64,000 nucleotides of DNA from Undibacterium cyanobacteriorum (GTDB lineage: Bacteria > Pseudomonadota > Gammaproteobacteria > Burkholderiales > Burkholderiaceae_D), in NCBI RefSeq assembly GCF_031326225.1, contig NZ_CP133720.1, positions 2,170,001 to 2,234,000 of the forward strand, read 5' to 3'. Below, piece after piece: positions 28,600-36,429 of the stretch. The position numbers were made by a program, and so were the translations under genes. Every line of letters begins with the position of its first letter. Positions within the stretch are counted from its first letter, which is position 1. A model generated the notes under the pieces. The model was not told the origin of the DNA. It ran no database searches and saw only the letters and a list, made by a program, of their open reading frames with translations.

Positions 28600-29343
28600 A
28601 TGTCTGTAACAATGCGTGAAATGCTGGAAGCTGGTGTTCATTTTGGTCACCAAACTCGTTTTTGGAATCCAAAGATGGCACCGTACATCTTCGGTCATCG
28701 CAACAAGATTCATATCATGAACTTGGAAAAAACATTGGCGATGTATCAAGAAGCGATGAAATTCATTCGCCAATTGTCCGCTAATCGTGGCACCATTTTG
28801 ATGGTAGGTACAAAGCGTCAAGCACGTGACTTGATCGCTGCAGAAGCAAACCGTGCTGGTATGCCTTACGTTGATCAACGTTGGTTGGGTGGTATGTTGA
28901 CTAACTTCAAAACAGTCAAAACATCGATCAAGCGTTTGAAAGACATGGAAGCAGCAATCGAAGACGGTTCTGTAGAAAAATTGTCTAAAAAAGAAGCTTT
29001 GATGTTCCAACGCGAAATGGTTAAGTTGCAAAAATCCATCGGCGGTATCAAAGATATGGGCGGCGTTCCTGACGCGATTTTCGTGGTTGACGTTGGTTAC
29101 CACAAAGGTGCGATCACTGAAGCAGCTAAATTGGGTATTCCAGTAATCGGCGTGGTTGATACAAACCACTCTCCAGAAGGCGTTACTTACATCATCCCTG
29201 GTAACGATGACTCTTCTAAAGCGATTGCTTTGTATGCTCGCGGCGTTGCTGATGCGATCTTGGAAGGTCGTGCAAATGCAGTTAATGAAGTGCTTGAAGC
29301 TGTTAAGCCAAGCGACGAGTTTGTAGAAGTTGAACAAGCTTAA
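28600..29343 (+). CDS. rpsB: 30S ribosomal protein S2
   Basis: This small-subunit protein has 247 residues and begins MSVTMREMLEAGVHFGHQTR. It contains the family signatures FGHRNKIHIMNLEKT, DQRWLGGMLTNFKT and PVIGVVDTNHSPEGVTYIIPGNDD. Strong codon bias with many AAA, GGT and GTT codons marks a highly expressed gene. The ribosome-binding site is CTGGAG. A terminator lies between it and tsf, so tsf is probably expressed partly by read-through. In E. coli S2 represses its own operon through the leader; a similar role for the leader here is possible. Confidence 0.99.
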   Translation: MSVTMREMLEAGVHFGHQTRFWNPKMAPYIFGHRNKIHIMNLEKTLAMYQEAMKFIRQLSANRGTILMVGTKRQARDLIAAEANRAGMPYVDQRWLGGMLTNFKTVKTSIKRLKDMEAAIEDGSVEKLSKKEALMFQREMVKLQKSIGGIKDMGGVPDAIFVVDVGYHKGAITEAAKLGIPVIGVVDTNHSPEGVTYIIPGNDDSSKAIALYARGVADAILEGRANAVNEVLEAVKPSDEFVEVEQA

Positions 29344-29377
29344 TTAACTCTCCCGTAAATTTTACGGGCAGCGAAAT

Positions 29378-29411
29378 AAAAGGGGCAAACACAGGTTAGC
29401 CCCTTTTTTTA
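29378..29411 (+). terminator. terminator/attenuator between rpsB and tsf
   Basis: AAAAGGGGC pairs perfectly with GCCCCTTTT over a twelve-base loop, followed by further T. A second small hairpin (CCCGTAA ... TTACGGG, 29352-29368) precedes it. Confidence 0.85.
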
Positions 29412-29524
29412 AGTTAAAGAATTGTGATGCTCAAAATGAAGTACTTATTGAAGTAGTAGTGTTTTGGGCGAATTTAATGAATTGAGTGCTTTCAGATGAA
29501 AGCGCAGTGAATTAGGAGAGTAGC

Positions 29525-30406
29525 ATGGCGGCAATTACAGCAGCGATGGTAGGCGAATTACGTGCAAAGACAGATGCACCAATGATGGAATGCAAAAAAG
29601 CCTTGACTGAAGCAGAAGGCAACATGGAACGTGCTGAAGAAATCTTGCGCGTTAAATTGGGTAGCAAAGCTTCTAAAGCAGCTTCCCGCGTAACAGCAGA
29701 GGGCGTTGTTGCTTCTTTCATCGACGGTGGCGTTGGTGCATTGGTAGAAGTTAACTGCGAAACAGACTTCGTTTCTAAAAATGACGATTTCTTGGCGTTC
29801 ACAAATGAATTGGCAAAATTGGTTGCTGAAAAAAATCCAGCAGACGTAGCCGCTTTGTCCGCATTGCCAATGCGTGAAGGTACTGTTGAAACAGTACGTG
29901 CAGCTTTGATCGGTAAGATCGGTGAAAACATGTCTATCCGTCGTTTCCAACGTTTCGAAACAACTGCAAAAGTTGCTTCTTACTTGCACGGCACACGTAT
30001 CGGTGTAGTTGTTGAATTCGACGCAGCTGATCACCAAGTTGGTAAAGATGTTGCGATGCATATCGCCGCGATGAAACCAGTATCTTTGTCTACTGAGCAA
30101 GTTCCAGCAGAATTGATCGAAAAAGAGCGCTCTGTTGCATCCCAAAAAGCAGCTGAATCTGGCAAACCAGCAGATATCGTTGCTAAGATGGTTGATGGTG
30201 CGGTACAGAAGTTCTTGAAAGAAGTTACTTTGTTGAACCAACCATTCGTGAAAAACGACAAACAAACAGTTGAGCAAATGTTGCAATCTGTTGGCGCTTC
30301 CGTAAAAGCATTCACAATGTATGTTGTTGGTGAAGGCATTGAGAAGAAGCAAGACGATTTCGCTGCAGAAGTGGCAGCGCAAGTTGCCGCTGCAAAGCAA
30401 GCGTAA
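29525..30406 (+). CDS. tsf: translation elongation factor Ts
   Basis: The nucleotide-exchange factor for EF-Tu. At 293 residues it has normal length. The N-terminal UBA-like domain is followed by the signature region LRAKTDAPMMECKKALTEAE and then VNCETDFVSKNDDF. Codon use is strongly biased as in rpsB. The site AGGAGAG precedes the ATG. It is flanked by intrinsic terminators on both sides, so it may have its own promoter in the 180-base rpsB-tsf gap or depend on read-through. Confidence 0.99.
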   Translation: MAAITAAMVGELRAKTDAPMMECKKALTEAEGNMERAEEILRVKLGSKASKAASRVTAEGVVASFIDGGVGALVEVNCETDFVSKNDDFLAFTNELAKLVAEKNPADVAALSALPMREGTVETVRAALIGKIGENMSIRRFQRFETTAKVASYLHGTRIGVVVEFDAADHQVGKDVAMHIAAMKPVSLSTEQVPAELIEKERSVASQKAAESGKPADIVAKMVDGAVQKFLKEVTLLNQPFVKNDKQTVEQMLQSVGASVKAFTMYVVGEGIEKKQDDFAAEVAAQVAAAKQA

Positions 30407-30417
30407 GCAATATGATG

Positions 30418-30444
30418 AAAACGGGCCGCAAGGCCCGTTTTTTT
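30418..30444 (+). terminator. intrinsic terminator of tsf
   Basis: A perfect 10-bp stem (AAAACGGGCC with GGCCCGTTTT) closes on a GCAA tetraloop and is followed by further T. It lies 11 bases after the tsf stop. Confidence 0.95.
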
Positions 30445-30606
30445 AAGCGCGTGCACAACTAATCGTGATGATGCGCTACAAAGTGATTGTAGTGAGATGA
30501 AAGACAGTAGCTAAGTAATTGTTGTAAGAGCTTTTGATGTGCCCTGTGTGGCCGATTAACAAGAGTTTTTGCAATAATTTCTTTTTCAACCCGAGGAGGC
30601 CATATC

Positions 30607-31323
30607 GTGACTAAACCAGCATATAAACGTGTATTACTAAAACTCTCTGGTGAAGCATTGATGGGCGATGATGCATTTGGCATTAATCGCGCCACAATTG
30701 AACGTATGGTGGCCGATGTCGCTGAAGTTTCACGCATGGGTGTTGAGCTGGCAATTGTTATTGGTGGTGGTAATATTTTCCGTGGCGTGGCACCTGGTGC
30801 GCAGGGTATGGATCGTGCAACCGCTGATTACATGGGTATGTTAGCGACGGTGATGAATTCGCTCGCTTTGGGTGATGCTATGCGTCAGGTGGGTATCACG
30901 GCGCGCGTGATGTCGGCGATCGGTATTGAGCAAGTGGTCGAGCCTTATGTGCGCCCGAAAGCCTTGCAGTATTTGGAAGAGGGTAAGGTTGTGATTTTCG
31001 CAGCGGGTACTGGCAATCCCTTCTTTACAACGGATACTGCGGCCGCTTTGCGCGGTTCGGAGATTGGTGCTGAATTAGTCTTGAAAGCGACCAAAGTTGA
31101 TGGCGTCTACACGGCCGATCCGAAGAAAGACCCAAGTGCAACGCGCTATTCCACGATTTCTTTTGATGAGGCCATTTCACGTCACCTACAAGTGATGGAC
31201 GCGACTGCATTCGCATTGTGTCGTGATCAAAAGTTACCAATTAAGGTTTTCTCGATAGTAAAACCGGGTGCTTTGAAAAATCTCATTTTAGGTGGAGACG
31301 AAGGTACCTTAGTCCACGTATAA
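30607..31323 (+). CDS. pyrH: UMP kinase
   Basis: Phosphorylates UMP to UDP, a step of pyrimidine nucleotide synthesis; a hexameric bacterial enzyme of the amino-acid kinase fold, regulated by GTP and UTP in relatives. The 238 residues include KLSGEALMGDDAFGIN, VIGGGNIFRG and the C-terminal TKVDGVYTADPKKDP. Translation starts at GTG with a strong GAGGAGG site. It begins the pyrH-frr-uppS-cdsA-dxr group after the tsf terminator, so a promoter should lie in the 200-base gap before it. Confidence 0.98.
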   Translation: MTKPAYKRVLLKLSGEALMGDDAFGINRATIERMVADVAEVSRMGVELAIVIGGGNIFRGVAPGAQGMDRATADYMGMLATVMNSLALGDAMRQVGITARVMSAIGIEQVVEPYVRPKALQYLEEGKVVIFAAGTGNPFFTTDTAAALRGSEIGAELVLKATKVDGVYTADPKKDPSATRYSTISFDEAISRHLQVMDATAFALCRDQKLPIKVFSIVKPGALKNLILGGDEGTLVHV

Positions 31324-31381
31324 TGCGCGGTTTCGACGCAAGTTTCCCATTGAGGCACGGCGTCGCATCTTAATGAATTTG

Positions 31382-31422
31382 AGGAGGAGCCTAGAATGCT
31401 CCTCCTTCTCTTTGTTCAGGAG
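31382..31422 (+). promoter_or_regulatory. hairpin and alternative pairing upstream of frr
   Basis: A perfect 9-bp hairpin (AGGAGGAGC at 31382-31390 with GCTCCTCCT at 31398-31406, seven-base loop) ends 22 bases before the frr start. CTCCT in its 3' arm (31402-31406) is also complementary to AGGAG at 31418-31422, the frr ribosome-binding site. It may be a weak terminator with a poor T tract, or a structure that tunes frr translation. Confidence 0.45.
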
Positions 31423-31428
31423 TCTATG

Positions 31429-31989
31429 ATGACAGTAGCGAGTATCAAAAGCAGCGCCGACCAGCGTATGCAAAAGTCGATTGAAACTTTGAAATCTAAT
31501 TTGGCAAAAGTGCGTACTGGCCGTGCACACGTTGGTATTTTGGATCAAGTAACGGTGGACTATTACGGCTCTCCAACGCAAATTTCACAGGTCGCTAATT
31601 TGACTTTGATCGATGCTCGTACAATTGGTGTGCAGCCTTGGGAAAAGAAAATGTTGGCAGTGATCGAGAAAGCGATTCGCGATTCTGATCTTGGTCTTAA
31701 CCCTGCTACTCATGGCGATATGATTCGTGTGCCAACGCCGCCATTGACGGAAGAGCGTCGCAAGGAAATGGTGAAGTTGGTAAAAAACGAAGGCGAAGAC
31801 GCGAAAATTGCCGTACGCAATATTCGTCGTGACGCTAATGAAGCTTTGAAGAAGCTTTTGAAAGACAAAGAAATTTCTGAAGATGATGATCGCCGCGCTC
31901 AGGATGACGTGCAAAAGTTGACTGACAAATTTGTGGCGGAAGTCGATAAGCTCCTCGCTGAAAAAGAAAAAGAAGTGCTGACGGTTTAA
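31429..31989 (+). CDS. frr: ribosome recycling factor
   Basis: Splits the post-termination ribosome together with EF-G. Starting at the second of two adjacent ATGs gives 186 residues, the usual size is about 185, and places AGGAG six bases upstream; the longer frame begins earlier inside a hairpin. Visible motifs are LKSNLAKVRTGRAHVGILD and VDYYGSPTQISQVANLTLID, and in the second half PPLTEERRKEMVKLVK. It is followed closely by uppS. The pyrH-frr order is nearly universal in proteobacteria. Confidence 0.98.
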   Translation: MTVASIKSSADQRMQKSIETLKSNLAKVRTGRAHVGILDQVTVDYYGSPTQISQVANLTLIDARTIGVQPWEKKMLAVIEKAIRDSDLGLNPATHGDMIRVPTPPLTEERRKEMVKLVKNEGEDAKIAVRNIRRDANEALKKLLKDKEISEDDDRRAQDDVQKLTDKFVAEVDKLLAEKEKEVLTV

Positions 31990-32020
31990 AGCGAATTCGT
32001 TTTCTTGAGATTGGAGTTTC

Positions 32021-32782
32021 ATGAAGCACACTAGCTCAACGCAAGAAGTCCCTAACACCGGACTTGTGCCAAATCACGTTGCTATCATCATGGATGGCAA
32101 CGGACGTTGGGCCACTAAACGCTTTTTGCCGCGCGTTGCAGGCCATGTGAAAGGTGTCGATGCTGTCCGTGGCATCGTCGAGGCCTGCATCAAGCGTGGC
32201 ATTAAGTACCTCACTTTGTTCGCCTTCAGTTCTGAGAATTGGCGCCGTCCTGCTGACGAAGTTTCACTGTTGATGCGTTTATTTGTCACTGCCTTGGAGA
32301 AGGAAGTGCGCAAGATGCACGACAATAATATTCGCTTGAAGATTGTCGGTGATTTGACTCGCTTCGAGCCAGCTTTGCAAGACGCTATCAGCGCGGCGAT
32401 GGCCAAGACTGAGAATAATACAGGTCTTACAGTCACCGTCTGTGCGAATTATGGTGGACGCTGGGATGTGGTGCAGGCGGCCAATCAATTGATCGCAGAA
32501 GGTCGCGCCGGAGCAGAACTGACCGAGCAAGAGCTAGCCTCCAAATTATCGATGGCTTACGCACCAGAACCGGATTTGTTTATACGTACTGGTGGTGAGA
32601 CCCGTATTTCAAATTTCTTGCTGTGGCAATTGGCTTACACCGAGCTCTATTTCACAGAGACCTATTGGCCAGACTTTGATGGCGCGGCTCTCGATAAGGC
32701 GATTCTCTCTTACCAGTCGCGTGAACGCCGTTTTGGGCGGACCAGCGAACAAGTCAGTCAACAAGCCAACGAATCGGCTTAG
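32021..32782 (+). CDS. uppS: undecaprenyl diphosphate synthase
   Basis: This cis-prenyltransferase makes the C55 carrier lipid used for peptidoglycan and O-antigen. It has 253 residues. The signature HVAIIMDGNGRWATKR contains the catalytic Asp (residue 25). ALTVTVCANYGGR-like (GLTVTVCANYGGRWDV) and the C-terminal PDLFIRTGGETRISNFLLWQ are family motifs. It sits 31 bases after frr behind a TTGGAG site and is followed by cdsA. Confidence 0.97.
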   Translation: MKHTSSTQEVPNTGLVPNHVAIIMDGNGRWATKRFLPRVAGHVKGVDAVRGIVEACIKRGIKYLTLFAFSSENWRRPADEVSLLMRLFVTALEKEVRKMHDNNIRLKIVGDLTRFEPALQDAISAAMAKTENNTGLTVTVCANYGGRWDVVQAANQLIAEGRAGAELTEQELASKLSMAYAPEPDLFIRTGGETRISNFLLWQLAYTELYFTETYWPDFDGAALDKAILSYQSRERRFGRTSEQVSQQANESA

Positions 32783-32824
32783 TTTCCCAACTAAGCCTGT
32801 CAGCTTCCTCGAATAAGGATGTAT

Positions 32825-33649
32825 ATGTTGAAAACACGCGTGATCACTGCAATTGTTCTACTTGCGGTGTTGTTGCCTATACTTTTCTCCGGCAATGCGA
32901 TTGCATTTACTCTCGCTGCGAGTCTTTTTTTAGGGGCTGCCATGTGGGAAACGCAGCGTCTGTTTCATAAGCCCGGTGCGATTATCATCGGTGTTGCATG
33001 GGCAGCTGTATTTGCTTACGTCTCACTTTTTTCCGCGCCGTTTTCAGTACCAACTTTGTTCACGCTGTGCACAATTTTTTGGTTGTTTGGCTTGATGCCA
33101 GCCCTGCGGTTTGGGCTACCACCAGTCGGCGGCTTTGGCAGTAGTCTGATTAGTGGCGTTTATGCAGTCTCGATATTTGGCTGCTTCGTCGCGATGAATG
33201 TGTTATTTGCCAAGTCTAACGTTCTTTTGCTCTCTGCCATGGCATTGGTGTGGGTTGCTGATATTGGAGCCTATTTCTGTGGGAAGGCTTTTGGTAAACG
33301 TAAGCTCGCGCCAAGTATCTCTCCGGGTAAATCATGGGAAGGTGCCATTGGTGGTGCGATCTTGGTCAATGTATTCGGTTTCGTGTGTGCCTATACGCCC
33401 GTTTTAGCGGAGACACTGCCAGCGAAAATCTTCAGTCACCGTGGCATGCTGACGATGACGATTGTGCTTACTGCAATCGCGGCAGCGAGTGTGGTTGGCG
33501 ATCTGTTTGAGTCTTTGCTCAAGCGTCGCGTGGGATTTAAAGACAGCAGTAATTTGCTTCCTGGTCATGGTGGTGTGCTAGACCGTATCGATGCTTTGAT
33601 TCCTGTGATGCCAGTGGCAGCTTTGCTGAGCGCAATGTGGGCCTTGTGA
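32825..33649 (+). CDS. cdsA: phosphatidate cytidylyltransferase
   Basis: Makes CDP-diacylglycerol from CTP and phosphatidic acid, the branch point of phospholipid synthesis; an integral inner-membrane enzyme. Most of its 274 residues are hydrophobic, with about seven or eight membrane segments. The family signature is near the C-terminus: KRRVGFKDSSNLLPGHGG then LDRIDALIPVMP. The frame has an ATG two codons earlier, but that overlaps the AAGGA ribosome-binding site; the ATG at 32825 gives correct spacing. The gene continues the uppS-cdsA-dxr order. Confidence 0.96.
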   Translation: MLKTRVITAIVLLAVLLPILFSGNAIAFTLAASLFLGAAMWETQRLFHKPGAIIIGVAWAAVFAYVSLFSAPFSVPTLFTLCTIFWLFGLMPALRFGLPPVGGFGSSLISGVYAVSIFGCFVAMNVLFAKSNVLLLSAMALVWVADIGAYFCGKAFGKRKLAPSISPGKSWEGAIGGAILVNVFGFVCAYTPVLAETLPAKIFSHRGMLTMTIVLTAIAAASVVGDLFESLLKRRVGFKDSSNLLPGHGGVLDRIDALIPVMPVAALLSAMWAL

Positions 33650-33679
33650 TCGCAATTCCACTCATCTGATAAAACCAAC

Positions 33680-34867
33680 ATGCCCGCACAAAGAATTACT
33701 GTCCTTGGCGCCACTGGATCGATCGGGGTATCCACCCTAGATGTGGTAGCGCGCCATCCTGATCTGTATCAGATTTTTGCACTCACAGCGCATCAACAGA
33801 TTGATAAGCTGTTTGAGCAGTGCCAGCGTTTTTGTCCTCAGTATGCGGTGCTTTCAACCGCGGACTTAGCTGCTCAGTTGCAAACGCGATTGCGTGATGC
33901 GGGCTTGGCGACGGTGGTCTTGTACGGACCGCAAGCCTTGTGCGACGTTGCGAGCGCGAATGAATGCGACACCGTGATGGCGGCGATTGTCGGTGCGGCG
34001 GGCCTGCCAGCCTCTTTGGCGGCTGCAAAGGCTGGTAAACGCGTGCTGCTCGCCAACAAAGAATCCTTGGTGATGTCCGGCCGGCTCTTCATGGATGCGA
34101 TTGCCCGCAGTGGGTCGGCTTTATTGCCGATCGATAGCGAACACAATGCCATCTTCCAATGTTTGCCAGGTGGTTATGGACGCAAGCTCGAACATGGTGG
34201 CATCGCCAAGATTATTTTGACTGCGTCAGGTGGGCCATTTTTAAAGCGTGCTCTCGATACGCTCGATGCCGTCACGCCAGAGCAGGCTGTTGCCCATCCG
34301 AATTGGGTGATGGGACGCAAGATATCGGTGGATTCCGCGACCATGATGAATAAAGGTTTGGAAGTCATTGAGGCGCATTGGTTGTTTGGTGCACCAGCAG
34401 ACAAGATCGATGTTTTGATTCATCCCCAAAGTGTGGTGCATTCGATGGTCTCATATGTCGATGGCTCGGTCATGGCGCAATTAGGTAACCCTGATATGCG
34501 AACGCCTATTGCCTACGGATTGGCCTTTCCAGAACGTATTGATTCAGGTGTGGAAGCTTTAGATTTGACTAAATTTGCTCAATTACATTTTGAGAAGCCA
34601 GATTTCGCACGTTTTCCATGTTTGCGTTTGGCTTACGAAGCTTTGCGAGCGGGCGGCTCGGCCCCAACCATCTTGAATGCAGCGAATGAAATTGCGGTGG
34701 AGGCTTTCTTAGGTGGAAGATTAGGGTTTAGAAGGATAGAAAATCTGATCGAAGAAACCATGAACGCTGTTGGTAACGAGGCGGTTGATAGTCTCGACGC
34801 TATATTAGCAAGCGATGGGAAAGCGCGACAAATCGCCATCTCGATTTTGTCGCAATGGAGTCAATAA
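33680..34867 (+). CDS. dxr: 1-deoxy-D-xylulose 5-phosphate reductoisomerase
   Basis: The NADPH-dependent second enzyme of the MEP isoprenoid pathway. It has 395 residues. The N-terminal GATGSIGVSTLDV binds NADPH. ANKESLV, DSEHNAIFQ and SGGPF belong to the catalytic centre, followed by HPNWVMGRKISVDSATMMNK. It supplies precursors for the UppS product encoded upstream, a functional link within the cluster. rseP lies 94 bases downstream. Confidence 0.98.
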   Translation: MPAQRITVLGATGSIGVSTLDVVARHPDLYQIFALTAHQQIDKLFEQCQRFCPQYAVLSTADLAAQLQTRLRDAGLATVVLYGPQALCDVASANECDTVMAAIVGAAGLPASLAAAKAGKRVLLANKESLVMSGRLFMDAIARSGSALLPIDSEHNAIFQCLPGGYGRKLEHGGIAKIILTASGGPFLKRALDTLDAVTPEQAVAHPNWVMGRKISVDSATMMNKGLEVIEAHWLFGAPADKIDVLIHPQSVVHSMVSYVDGSVMAQLGNPDMRTPIAYGLAFPERIDSGVEALDLTKFAQLHFEKPDFARFPCLRLAYEALRAGGSAPTILNAANEIAVEAFLGGRLGFRRIENLIEETMNAVGNEAVDSLDAILASDGKARQIAISILSQWSQ

Positions 34868-34961
34868 ATAAGTCTGTGGTCGGCACGGTCTTACGACCCC
34901 AAATTTTTGCTGGTCGAATTGTTTGATTGATAGAAGTACAGTTTGAGGACTTAAGCTACAG

Positions 34962-36344
34962 ATGCAAGATTTTCTTACGATTCCGCTGTTTTTTCTGCTG
35001 TCGATTGGCCCCTTGGTCATCTTTCATGAACTTGGCCATTTTTGGGTGGCTCGGCTTTGTGGCGTGAAGGTCTTGCGATTCTCCTTTGGCCTTGGCAAGC
35101 CTTTGTGGACTTACACTTCGCCAAAGACGGGAACCGAGTGGTCGATCAGTCGTATTCCGCTTGGCGGCTACGTGAAAATGTTGGATGCGAGAGAAGCAGA
35201 TACAACGCGCCTTTCTGAGCAAGATTTGGCGGGCGAATTCACCCGCCAAAACGTGTGGAAGCGAATGGCGATTGTCGTCGCTGGGCCAATGGCTAACTTC
35301 ATCCTCGCGATTTTCTTATTCACCTGCTTGTTGATGTACGGCATTTCTGAGCCCAGCAGCAAGATTCGCGTGTCTGATCACAATTCGTTTGCCTATCAAA
35401 CGGGGCTGCGGCATGGAGATCGCGTGGTCGCTGCCGATGACAAGCCAATTCAATCTTTCTCAGAATTGCGTTGGGCGATTCTGAGGGCAGGAATGGATGG
35501 TCAGGCTTTGCGTCTCAAAGTTGAACGCCCAGATCCGATGATATCTGGTTATTCGATGCCATCGACCTCTCATCAAGAAGTGACCTTGTCCTTTAAAGGG
35601 GCCAAGAAAGAAGACTTCGAATCCAATTTTATGAGCAAGTTGGGCATCGATCCTTTCTTGCCGCCCGCAAAACTGAAGGAGGTGCCAGCCGATGGGCGCG
35701 CCGCACAGGCCGGCATCAAGGCTGGCGATGTAATTACAGCGGTAGGCTCAAAAGCCATTCGTGACGCACAGGATCTGATTGAGACTGTGGTCGCATTGCC
35801 CGAGCAAGATGTTTCAATCAGCTATGAACGCAATGGCCAGATGATGGCAACGACGGTCCGACCAAAAGTGGAAATGGTCAATGGCAAGGCGATAAGCCGC
35901 ATTCAAGTCTTGCCTGACGGTACTCTAGAGAGCGTTAAAGTATCCCATGGATTTTTTGAATCCCTGCAAATGGCGAACCAGCGAACATGGGAATATAGTG
36001 CGCTCACTCTGAAAATGCTGGGGAAAATCGTGATTGGCGAGGCTTCGCTGAAGAATATTACGGGGCCAATCACCATTGCCAGCTACGCCGATAAAGCTGC
36101 TAAACAGGGTTTGGAATATTTTCTTGCTTTTGTCGCGGCCATCAGTATTAGCCTTGGAGTAATGAATTTACTGCCAATTCCTATGTTAGATGGAGGGCAT
36201 TTGTTGTATTATTCGCTGGAAGTTTTATCTGGTAGGGCAATTCCAGCGAAATACCTTGAGATTGCACAGCGTGGCGGATTCGTCGTGTTGATGTTTTTGA
36301 TGGCGATAGCCTTAGTTAATGATGTACTAGGAAAGCTGTCATAA
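34962..36344 (+). CDS. rseP: site-2 zinc metalloprotease RseP
   Basis: An intramembrane protease that cleaves anti-sigma factor RseA in the envelope stress response and clears signal peptides. At 460 residues the architecture is the expected one: a first membrane helix with HELGHFWVA (His 22, Glu 23, His 26), two PDZ domains at about 115-290 (ASGLRHGD-like QTGLRHGDRVVAADDKPI, and QAGIKAGDVITAVGSKAI), then C-terminal helices with NLLPIPMLDGGHLLYY carrying the third zinc ligand. It precedes bamA, the usual order. Confidence 0.97.
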   Translation: MQDFLTIPLFFLLSIGPLVIFHELGHFWVARLCGVKVLRFSFGLGKPLWTYTSPKTGTEWSISRIPLGGYVKMLDAREADTTRLSEQDLAGEFTRQNVWKRMAIVVAGPMANFILAIFLFTCLLMYGISEPSSKIRVSDHNSFAYQTGLRHGDRVVAADDKPIQSFSELRWAILRAGMDGQALRLKVERPDPMISGYSMPSTSHQEVTLSFKGAKKEDFESNFMSKLGIDPFLPPAKLKEVPADGRAAQAGIKAGDVITAVGSKAIRDAQDLIETVVALPEQDVSISYERNGQMMATTVRPKVEMVNGKAISRIQVLPDGTLESVKVSHGFFESLQMANQRTWEYSALTLKMLGKIVIGEASLKNITGPITIASYADKAAKQGLEYFLAFVAAISISLGVMNLLPIPMLDGGHLLYYSLEVLSGRAIPAKYLEIAQRGGFVVLMFLMAIALVNDVLGKLS

Positions 36345-36429
36345 TAGCTCGTTATTTGATGGAATTTTGCCAATGGCTTTTACTGTGCTTCGGTAATCGC
36401 TTTGAAATATTGAGATTGATTAAGCCCCA

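Noticed and set aside
28576..30400. Long antisense reading frames of 253 and 280 residues opposite rpsB and tsf
   Set aside because: They mirror the strong codon bias of two highly expressed genes, which avoids the codons that would give stops on the other strand. No start signal or family similarity.
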